Shown here piece after piece: positions 1 through 6,194 of a DNA stretch of 12,207 bases. Origin of the DNA: CBCXVS01 sp965178525 (GTDB lineage Bacteria; Tectomicrobia; Entotheonellia; Entotheonellales; Entotheonellaceae); NCBI GenBank assembly GCA_965178525.1, contig CBCXVS010000231.1, positions 1 to 12,207 on the forward strand, in the 5' to 3' direction. Position 1 is the first letter of the stretch. Each line of letters opens with the position of its first letter. The notes beneath the pieces were generated by a model that saw only the letters and a list, made by a program, of their open reading frames with translations, made no database searches and was not told where the DNA came from. Made by a program: the position numbers and the translations under genes.

Positions 1-77
1 AGAGGAGAGTCGGTCTCAGGCAATCGGCGTAACTGCTTCATCAAGAAAGGAGTTGGCTTGACTTAAGGCCATTCCGG

Positions 78-1635
78 GTGGACCCGACTACGGGCGATCG
101 GACCGTGGTCTCAAATCGTAGTCCTGGCACTGGCCCACGCTTCAGCTCTCCGGAGGGTACCGCGGTAGAGAGAGATAGGCAGTTCGTCGTGGTCGATAGC
201 AGTCTTGATGGGGTAGTACGAGTGGATCCGAGGACGGGCGATCGGACCCTGATCTCGCAATCCCCGCGTATCGGTAGTGGCCCGCGTCTTGAGTCCCCTC
301 AAGGTATCGCAATAGAGGCAGATGGCCAGCTCGCCGTGGTGGATAATTTTCTCGACGCCGTGGTGCGGGTGGACTCGGACACGGGCAATCGAGCTGTCGT
401 TTCGGGGGGACGCCAAGGTAGTGAGCAACCCCTTGAATCTCCCCAAGACATAGCAGTGGAAGCAGATGGTCAGGTAGTCATAGTAGATGAGTCCCTGGGA
501 GCAGTGGTGCGCGTAGAACCGGTTACGGGCGTCCGGACCATTGTCTCAGGTTGTCCCGTTGCGGGTTGTGCCCAGACCATCGGTAGTGGCTCACAGCTGA
601 TCACTCCTGAGAGCATCGCCGTGGAGGAGGATGGCCAGCTCATTGTGGTCGATAGCGCTCTTGACGCGGTGGTGCGCGTGAACCCGGACACGGGCGATCG
701 GACCATGGTTTCAGATCCCAGTCTCGGGAGTGGGCCGAACCTACTCTTACCTATGGCCATTGCGATAGAAAGGGATGGGCAGCTCATCGTGTTCGACAGG
801 TTCCTTCAGGCAGTGGTGCGCGTGGACCCGGACACGGGCAACCGGACCGTGGTCTCGGGGGAGCGTCACGATAGCGAGCCGCGCCTTAACTTCCATGAAG
901 ACATTGCGGTGGAGGAGGATGGCCAGTTTGTCGTGGTCGATAACTCCCTTGATGCGGTCGTGCGGGTGGATCCGGTCACAGGCGATCGGGCCGTGGTCTC
1001 GGGCTGTCCCGATTCACGCTGCGACGATCCCATCGGCAGTGGGCCACGTCTTAGCTCCTCAAAGGATATTGCGGTGGAGGGGGATGGTCAACTCGTTGTG
1101 GTGGGCGAAGCAGTAGTACGTGTAGACCCGGTGACAGGAGACCGGACTATTGTCTCAGATGACAACCACGGTACTGGGCCGACTCTTGGCTCCCCTACGG
1201 GCATTGCGGTGGAGGGAAATGACCAGCTTGTCGTGGTTGATAGGACTCTCGATGCCGTGTTGCGAATAAATCCGGTCACAGGTGATCGGACCATTGTCTC
1301 GGGTCGCAGCCGTGGCAGCGGGCCACGCCTGAGCTTCCCTACAGGCATTGCGGTGGAAAGGGATGGGCAGCTCGTCGTGGTCGATGGCCTGTTCCTTGAG
1401 GCGGTGGTGCGGGTAGACCCGTTCACAGGCGACCGGACTGTTGTATCGGGTTGTCCTGATGTTAATTCGGACCTTGAGTGCATCGGGCCCCCTGTCGGCA
1501 ATGGCCCCCCCCCTTATCAGGCCTGAAGCCATTGCCGTGGAAGCCACTGGCCACCTCGTGGTAGTGGATACCGTAATCGGCGCCGTGATACGGGTGCACC
1601 CAGTCACAGGCAATCGCACCTTTGTTTCGCGGTAA
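78..1635 (+). CDS. Ten-repeat NHL/SMP-30-like beta-propeller protein, frameshifted near its 3' end
   Basis: The protein is built almost entirely of about ten repeats of 45-55 residues with the core V-D-P-x-T-G-D-R-T-x-V-S, a glycine/proline loop, then I-A-V-E-x-D-G-Q-L-V-V-V-D and L-D-A-V-V-R. Such repeats form beta-propeller blades of the NHL/SMP-30 type, usually used for ligand or protein binding; no enzymatic residues are evident and the ligand is unknown. The GTG at 78 falls inside the first repeat. The same frame stays open upstream only to a stop at 30-32, and no signal peptide is visible, so the true 5' end is probably lost or shifted. An AAAGGAG at 46-52 has no in-frame start at normal spacing. 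The frame opened at 78 stops at 1524-1526, just after a nine-C run (1505-1513). With eight Cs the repeat pattern continues without a break to TAA at 1633-1635, adding one more blade half and an 11th partial unit. Repeat 7 (about 1090-1120) lacks about five residues. Convergent with the cyclase gene. Confidence 0.8.
1505..1513 (+). repeat. C9 homopolymer at the propeller frameshift
   Basis: Nine consecutive C residues lie exactly where the propeller reading frame changes. Before the run, the repeat is read in one frame as far as G-N-G-P-P. After it, L-I-R-P-E-A-I-A-V-E, the next part of the repeat, is read in the +1 frame. Removing one C restores a perfect repeat. Such a run is prone to slippage in the cell and to miscounting in sequencing. 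Confidence 0.85.
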
Positions 1636-1710
1636 TGCCTTCGGATTTTGCTGCGATGACGCAGAATCGGCATGATTTCCCCGCAAGCAGGGGGCATGGT
1701 AGCGACCTCT

Positions 1711-3561
1711 TTATGCCACGACATCCCAGACCTGCACCCCACTCGGCCCAAAGCCTTTGGCTTCCATCAATCGTCCTTCGCCATCTTTGACAACAAAATG
1801 CCTTTGCACCAGTCTGTAAGTTTCCTCAGAGACGCAAAGCTGTCCGGGTATAGCCTGCGCTTCCACCCGCGCGGCAAGATTGGCCGCCGTCCCGATGGCC
1901 GTATAGTCCATTTTGTCATAAGTCCCCGTATTTCCGATAGACACTTCTCCCGTGCTGATGCCAATGCGGACCTGGTACGGCTCAAGTTCCAACATCTCTC
2001 GTGGCAGGTTAAAATCTTTGAGAGTTGCAAACAAATCAAGCCCGGCCTGCACTCCGCGCCGGGCATGATCACGGCCGTGAAAAATGGCCATGAAGCCATC
2101 GCCACGATACCCACTGATGGCCGCGTTATGGCCCTGCAAAACCTCGGCAAAATGCGCCATCATTTGGTTAAAGCTCGTCATGACCACCTGCGGATCGGTG
2201 TCACGGCCATAAGCCGTCGAGCCTTTGAGATCAAGAAACATGATGGTCGCGGTCTCGCGTATGCCACTGAGGAGCGAGGTCGTGGCCGCAGTCGCAAAAC
2301 GCCCGCGCACGCAGCCGTATACATGGCGCCAGTAGGCCGCTTCATCTACGGTTTGCAGCTCCATGTCAATCTCTTCGATCAGCCGCGCATGACGCGTCTT
2401 CTCCGCCAGTTCAAGCGCGGTTTGAACTTCGGGGACGAGCAGAGCCGGGGCCAGTCCCTGTTGCCGGAGCGTACGGGCGACTTCGAGCTGTGAGGCGGCG
2501 GCTTCCGCCCATGTTTGGGTACTCCTAAAATACCGCACCGAATCTCGGAGTTTGGAGACGGCCTCATGATCGGCTGCCGGTGTTCCCTGATGCCGCATCA
2601 TCATACCCCAGACACGGTTCAGGTGCGCCATGCCCTCGGCGAAGTCGGTGTCCTGAAAGATCGCCTCCGCCTGCTCGGCTTGCGCCGCGGCTTCGGCCTG
2701 CTGGCCGAGCATCCACAACGTCAGCGCATAGTCTTTCCGGGCAAAGCCTTCCGGTATGCGCGAAGCGAGTTCGTTGCTATGGGCAATGCTCTGCTGCAAG
2801 AACGTGGCGGCTTGGGGCCATTGCTTTTTTTCGATGGCGACCTAGCCCAGCCAGTTCGCCATGATGGCCATGCCGCGTTCATCACCCATTTCACTCACAA
2901 TCTTGTAATCGATACGGAAGTGCTCTGCCGCATCATCCAGGAGACCCCAGTTCAGATAAAGGCGTCCAAGATTCCCGTGTGTGAGCGCCAGGCCGGCTTC
3001 GTCCAAGAATTGGGACTTCAGTGCGAGTGATTTCTGATAGAATGCGTGTGCGGCTCCAAAATCGTCCTTCGAGGCATAAAGCATTCCCAAGGTGTCGAGT
3101 ACCCTTGCGGTACCGAAGTGGTCGGGAGCGAGCGTATCGAAAGCTTCACGCAACGCGACGAGCGCTTCGTCAATTTTGTCTTCATGATAGCAGATGACAC
3201 CCAGACAATGGGCGATGGCGGCCTTCAGGATGGGGCTGTTCTGTGAGTTGTTGTGCTCGGCCTCCTGTAACCACTGGCGGGCGCGGGCATGGTCATATTC
3301 GCGTAGCGCGATGAATGCCTGACCCGCAAGGGACCAACCGACGTAGTCGGGAACACCCGCGACCTCCTGGAAGCGGCGTCGCGCCTCTTCATGCTGCCCC
3401 CATTCGCCTGCTACCCAGCCAAGAAAGAACTGCTTGGCCCCACGTTCTGCCGGATCAGAAGTCCTCCGGATCTCGCTTTCCACACTTTCGAGACCGGCCT
3501 TCCAACCTCTCTTGGCAAGCAGAGACAGAATCAGTTTGATGATGGCTGGATCGGCGTACAT
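1711..3561 (-). pseudogene. TPR-domain class III adenylate/guanylate cyclase, interrupted by an in-frame TAG
   Basis: ATG at 3559-3561; TAA at 1711-1713. The reading frame is continuous for 616 codons except for TAG at 2842-2844 (codon 240). The N-terminal two thirds are helical TPR-like repeats (for example A-H-A-F-Y-Q-K-S-L-A-L, and N-W-L-G before the stop), and the repeat continues directly after the TAG (V-A-I-E-K-K-Q-W). The C-terminal part (about 435-616) is a class III nucleotide cyclase domain: F-L-D-L-K-G-S-T with metal ligand D444, Y-R-G-D-G-F-M-A-I-F with D488, and A-I-G-T-A-A-N-L-A-A-R with N561 and R565, the usual transition-state pair. The purine-selecting positions are unusual: the Lys position reads Gly (484) and the Asp position reads Thr (558). 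No membrane segment is seen, so it is probably cytoplasmic, making cAMP or cGMP in response to something sensed by the TPR part. As written, only a 239-residue TPR fragment would be made unless the TAG is misread; a TTG at 2797-2799 could restart the cyclase part. Confidence 0.85.
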
Positions 3562-3618
3562 CCCTTTGGCTCCAGTGCTCCGCCTTTGCCCTGGGCAGTT
3601 TCAACTCATGCATACGCC

Positions 3619-3647
3619 ACTATACCGCGTTCTTGCTGCAAAACCAA
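3619..3647 (-). promoter_or_regulatory. Candidate sigma-70 promoter for the cyclase gene
   Basis: On the minus strand TTGGTT (3642-3647) is followed after 17 bases by TATAGT (3619-3624, five of six to consensus). The predicted start is about 50 bases upstream of the cyclase ATG. It overlaps the upstream part of the amidohydrolase promoter, so the two divergent genes may compete for polymerase. Confidence 0.4.
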
Positions 3648-3655
3648 GGACAGAG

Positions 3656-3677
3656 TGTGCTATACTGCTGCGCATCA
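3656..3677 (+). promoter_or_regulatory. Extended -10 promoter of the amidohydrolase gene
   Basis: TGC-TATACT (TATACT at 3661-3666) gives a TGN extended -10 with a five-of-six -10 hexamer; there is no good -35. The predicted start is near 3673, about 37 bases before the ATG. TGTGCTAT (3656-3663) and GCATCA (3672-3677) recur at the same spacing in front of the CoA-transferase operon. Confidence 0.5.
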
Positions 3678-3696
3678 ACCACATGGCTGCATTCAG

Positions 3697-3703
3697 AAGG
3701 AGG
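3697..3703 (+). promoter_or_regulatory. Strong ribosome binding site fixing the amidohydrolase start
   Basis: AAGGAGG ends six bases before the ATG at 3710. The same frame is open far upstream (to 3434), but that stretch runs over the divergent promoters and the cyclase gene. This site therefore picks 3710 as the start. Confidence 0.8.
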
Positions 3704-3709
3704 AGCGAG

Positions 3710-4843
3710 ATGAAAAACGGGTTCAAAGTCATGGACAGCGACATGCACATCATCGAGCCACCTGACCTGTGGCAGCGGTACATCGACCCGGAGTTTAAGG
3801 ACCAGGCGCCACGCGGGTCGGCCGACCGGGTGGCCGACCTCGATTTGGTCAGGCCGGATGGGAAGCTGTGGGGACGCAATCCCAAAAACGTGCAGAATTG
3901 GGGCAAAACGCGACGCCAGGGCGCGAGCTTCCAGCAGAATCAGGAACGCTTCAAGCCCTATGAGGAGATGGGCTGGACCGGCGACACGCAACTGAAAGGG
4001 ATGGATGCCGAGGGCATCGACGTGGCGGTCATTTACCCCTCTCGAGGGTTGTTCGCCCTGACCGTGCCCGATTTGGAGCCGCGCTTTGCGGCTGCCATTG
4101 CCCGCGCCTACAACGATTGGCTCTACGATTTCTGCGCCCCGGACCGCAATCGGCTCATCGGGGCCGGGATGATTTCGCCTTTTGACGTCAATGACGCCGT
4201 GGAAGAGTCGAAGCGCTGTGTCAACGAGCTGGGCTTTCGGGGCGTGTTCCTGCGGCCCAACATTGTCCACGAGCGCAATTGGCATGATCCCTACTACGAG
4301 CCGCTGTGGTCGGTCTTGGAAGAACTCGATGCGCCAATCGGCTTCCATGAAGGCGATACGTCGGCCCTGCCGCATGTGGGCGAGCAGTTCGGCGGCAATA
4401 CCATGCTGAGCCACACGTTTTCTCACCCCATCGAGCAGATGCTGGCGGCGGCTAGTTTCTGCGGCGGGGGCATTCTGGCGCGCCATCCCAACCTGAAGGC
4501 CGCTTTTTTGGAAGGGAATTGCTCCTGGTTACCGTTTTTCCTGTGGCGGCTGGATGAGCACTGGGAGCGCATTGGGGATGTGCATGCGCCCGAACTCAAA
4601 GAGGCGCCCAGTGCGTATTGGAAGCGCCAGTGCTTTGCTTCGGCGGAAGCCGATGAAGACCCGATGAAATACACCATCGACTATCTCGGCAATGGCGGCC
4701 TTGTCTTTTCGACGGATTTCCCGCACGGCGACTCGAAGTTCCCCGAGTCGGTAGATCGCTTCTTGCAGATTGACATCAGCGACGAGGACAAGCGGAAAAT
4801 CCTGTGGGATAATTGCGCCGCCTACTACGGCATCGACGGATAG
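3710..4843 (+). CDS. Amidohydrolase_2 family (ACMSD-like) metal-dependent hydrolase/decarboxylase
   Basis: An intact 377-residue TIM-barrel amidohydrolase of the PF04909 type, normal in length. Landmarks: N-terminal D-S-D-M-H-I-I-E-P with the D-x-H motif (D11, H13) and E16; G-F-H-E-G with H213; A-R-H-P-N-L-K-A-A-F-L-E-G-N around H259; and S-T-D-F-P-H with D336 and H339. These are the metal ligands and acid/base positions of the family, which includes ACMSD, gamma-resorcylate decarboxylase and many hydrolases of unknown substrate. A specific substrate cannot be read from sequence. Such proteins are soluble and usually act in degradation of aromatic or amide-containing compounds. It is transcribed from its own extended -10 promoter, divergent from the cyclase gene, and ends at a TAG followed by a strong hairpin. 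It is one of the few undamaged genes in the window, and its TAG is evidently a true stop. Confidence 0.9.
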   Translation: MKNGFKVMDSDMHIIEPPDLWQRYIDPEFKDQAPRGSADRVADLDLVRPDGKLWGRNPKNVQNWGKTRRQGASFQQNQERFKPYEEMGWTGDTQLKGMDAEGIDVAVIYPSRGLFALTVPDLEPRFAAAIARAYNDWLYDFCAPDRNRLIGAGMISPFDVNDAVEESKRCVNELGFRGVFLRPNIVHERNWHDPYYEPLWSVLEELDAPIGFHEGDTSALPHVGEQFGGNTMLSHTFSHPIEQMLAAASFCGGGILARHPNLKAAFLEGNCSWLPFFLWRLDEHWERIGDVHAPELKEAPSAYWKRQCFASAEADEDPMKYTIDYLGNGGLVFSTDFPHGDSKFPESVDRFLQIDISDEDKRKILWDNCAAYYGIDG

Positions 4844-4871
4844 GGCCGCGGGCGACCTGGCCTAATCCTGT

Positions 4872-4900
4872 CCCCCTTTGCCATCCGGTGGCAAAGGGGG
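4872..4900. terminator. Bidirectional hairpin terminator between convergent genes
   Basis: CCCCCTTTGCCA (4872-4883) pairs perfectly with TGGCAAAGGGGG (4889-4900) around a five-base loop, a 12-bp stem. It lies between the 3' ends of the amidohydrolase (+) and the NIPSNAP gene (-). The tail after the stem is CTTTCC rather than a clean U-run, so it is a strong hairpin but not a textbook intrinsic terminator. Confidence 0.7.
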
Positions 4901-4936
4901 CTTTCCCTGCTGAACGACGTCCGAAATCCCCCTAAC

Positions 4937-4960
4937 CCTCAGTCCTCAGGCCTCAGTCCT
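4937..4960 (+). repeat. Short direct repeat CCTCAGTCCT x2
   Basis: CCTCAGTCCT occurs at 4937-4946 and 4951-4960, a 14-base period, just before the NIPSNAP stop. It is a small simple repeat in the convergent intergenic region with no evident function. Confidence 0.5.
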
Positions 4961-4965
4961 TCTAC

Positions 4966-5619
4966 TCACCTGGGAGAATAGACCGTTGGCCGCAAAATAC
5001 AATGCTGGCTGACCCGTACCAAGAAACCGTCGACCTCCGATTCCGCCCGCGCCTTTTGCCAGTCCGGATCCGCGCCAAACGCCGCCCAGCTCTTTTCCCG
5101 TGCGCCTAGATCGGGATAGCCTAAGAGGTAGATCAGCCGATTGCTGACGCCGACATCATCGACCCAGTAGGCAATGTTGCTGATGCCATGCTTTTCGAAT
5201 AAGCCCATGGTATGGTTCGAAAACCGATTGTGCAGGTTCGGGAGCTTGCCGGGCATGGCATCGTAAATGCGCAATTCCTGCACCGCGGTATTGATACGGG
5301 GGGCCGGTGAATAGGGCGTCAGCCGCATGAAGGAATTCTGCACCTGTGCCACAATGGGGCCATCCGCTTCGGTTTTCGCCCGCACCTCCTGCCATCCGGT
5401 ATCGGCCTGGAACGTGCTCCACTTCGCCTCCCGATCCGCCATGCTGTCAAACGTCAAGATGTAAGTGAGCCGGTTACTGGTTCCGATCTCGTCGGTCCAA
5501 AATCCCAGCATGCCGATACCATGCTGCTTGAAAAAGCCCATGGTGTGGTTGGCAAAACGGTCATTCAGCGCCGGAAGCCTGCCGGGTACGGTGTAGTAGA
5601 TCCGCGATTCGTAGAGCAT
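4966..5619 (-). CDS. Tandem-domain NIPSNAP family protein
   Basis: An intact 217-residue protein made of two homologous ferredoxin-like NIPSNAP domains, about residues 2-105 and 112-213. The halves match closely: L-Y-E-S-R-I-Y and V-Q-E-L-R-I-Y-D; P-G-R-L-P-A-L-N-D-R-F and P-G-K-L-P-N-L-H-N-R-F; N-H-T-M-G-F-F and N-H-T-M-G-L-F; S-N-R-L-T-Y-I-L and S-N-R-L-I-Y-L-L. NIPSNAP domains belong to the dimeric alpha/beta-barrel group; bacterial members are soluble, mostly of unknown function, and often sit in catabolic gene neighbourhoods. The two fused domains would make the internal equivalent of a dimer. The start is well fixed by AAGGAGG six bases upstream of the ATG. It converges on the amidohydrolase across a shared terminator, so the two are adjacent but not in one operon. 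Confidence 0.9.
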   Translation of the reverse strand: MLYESRIYYTVPGRLPALNDRFANHTMGFFKQHGIGMLGFWTDEIGTSNRLTYILTFDSMADREAKWSTFQADTGWQEVRAKTEADGPIVAQVQNSFMRLTPYSPAPRINTAVQELRIYDAMPGKLPNLHNRFSNHTMGLFEKHGISNIAYWVDDVGVSNRLIYLLGYPDLGAREKSWAAFGADPDWQKARAESEVDGFLVRVSQHCILRPTVYSPR

Positions 5620-5625
5620 TTCATG

Positions 5626-5632
5626 CCTCCTT
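5626..5632 (-). promoter_or_regulatory. Strong ribosome binding site of the NIPSNAP gene
   Basis: On the minus strand AAGGAGG lies six bases before the ATG at 5617-5619. This is near-perfect spacing and fixes the start. Confidence 0.8.
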
Positions 5633-5656
5633 GAAAGGTCTGGACAAAATGAGCGG

Positions 5657-5812
5657 TCATGCCGCCGTGCGCCGCCTCTGCATGCGTGTTCGCTTCGCCT
5701 CCGTCGTGGATCCGGTTTTCATCTCAGGCAGGGCGAGAACGGCCCAGGCAGCATAGGCCAAGCGGTGATCGCAGTCAAGCACGGCTCGCATCCCGATCCG
5801 CCATGCGATCAT
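5657..5812 (-). CDS. Possible small 51-residue protein or remnant upstream of the NIPSNAP gene
   Basis: A short minus-strand ORF starts M-I-A-W-R-I-G-M-R-A-V-L and ends in a very basic tail (T-R-M-Q-R-R-R-T-A-A). A GAGG lies about four bases before the ATG. It ends 37 bases before the NIPSNAP start and could be transcribed with it. The middle (L-A-Y-A-A-W-A-V-L-A-L-P) is hydrophobic but short. I do not recognise the family. It may equally be the tail of a decayed gene, since the next stretch also looks like damaged coding sequence on the same strand. Confidence 0.3.
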   Translation of the reverse strand: MIAWRIGMRAVLDCDHRLAYAAWAVLALPEMKTGSTTEAKRTRMQRRRTAA

Positions 5813-5827
5813 CGGGCCTCGCTATCA

Positions 5828-5857
5828 TTGTGACTGGCGTTGTGTTACATTTATAAT
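5828..5857 (+). promoter_or_regulatory. Promoter-like TTGTGA-N18-TATAAT
   Basis: TTGTGA (5828-5833, four of six) is followed after 18 bases by a perfect TATAAT (5852-5857). The -10 sits inside the 13-base inverted repeat ACATT-TAT-AATGT (5847-5859), an operator-like arrangement. It would transcribe toward GH15 with a leader of about 330 bases. The same bases also form the stop of a minus-strand reading frame, so chance is possible. Confidence 0.35.
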
Positions 5858-6160
5858 GTGTACTGAGCACCCATGTTGGGCACGTGCAGCAGCACGGCGT
5901 ACACATGGAATGGCACTCCGGAGTCGATTGCGTTCATTCCTGCCCTGCACCATCCCAGGTCGGCGAGAACGTGTAGGCATTCTGTGCCAGACCGGGATAG
6001 AGGCTGAAGCTCTTCAGCAATTCTCGCACCTTGATGCTACATCACAAAGGCCAGCGGTGTATCTTGCGCACTCGGCTCGGCACGTGGGAAATAGGCGTGG
6101 GGCGCGCCGTGCCTCATGTCCGGCGCTTTCCTGCCGATTGATGCGGCATACGACAGCACC
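5851..6160 (-). pseudogene. Probable decayed minus-strand gene remnant, family not recognised
   Basis: Three successive minus-strand frames look protein-like but are broken. One reads about 6160-6040 with R-H-G-A-P-H-A-Y-F-P-R and D-T-P-L-A-F-V. A second reads 6041-5937 with V-R-E-L-L-K-S-F-S-L-Y-P and N-A-Y-T-F-S-P-T-W-D-G-A-G-Q-E, ending in TGA at 5934-5936. A third starts at an ATG overlapping that stop (5935-5937) and reads V-P-F-H-V-Y-A-V-L-L-H-V-P-N-M-G-A-Q-Y-T-L to TAA at 5851-5853. The low-complexity-free, natural-looking composition suggests a real gene lost to frameshifts, but I cannot name it and chance is not excluded. Confidence 0.3.
5856..5906 (+). repeat. Long-armed inverted repeat downstream of the TATAAT
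   Basis: ATGTGTAC (5856-5863) is matched by its reverse complement GTACACAT (5899-5906) across a 35-base loop. The loop contains a smaller CCCA-TGT-TGGG hairpin (5870-5880). In RNA from the candidate promoter this would fold near the 5' end. Confidence 0.4.
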
Positions 6161-6194
6161 AAAATATAACCCTGTGTGGGTGAAAGTTTGACCG

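Larger units (their letters stand above)
5640..6194. other. 555-bp region without an intact recognisable gene
   Basis: Between the NIPSNAP and GH15 genes no intact family-level gene is seen. It contains the small ORF at 5657-5812, broken minus-strand coding-like sequence at about 5851-6160, a consensus TATAAT at 5852-5857 and inverted repeats up to 5906. GH15 translation begins at 6195 without a clear Shine-Dalgarno sequence. Confidence 0.6.

Noticed and set aside
78..1635. CRISPR-like or satellite repeat array
   Set aside because: The repeat is about 140-165 bases, in frame, with substitutions mostly kept compatible with the propeller motif. It is protein-coding repetition.
1644..1668. Terminator between the propeller and cyclase genes
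   Set aside because: Only a five-base-pair CTGCG/CGCAG stem with mismatched flanks and no U-run; too weak to call.
1672..2493. 273-codon plus-strand open frame
   Set aside because: It lies antisense to the cyclase domain, whose catalytic motifs are intact on the minus strand.
3434..3709. Longer N-terminus for the amidohydrolase
   Set aside because: The extension overlaps the divergent cyclase gene and both promoters and has no family similarity. The strong ribosome site at 3697-3703 marks 3710.
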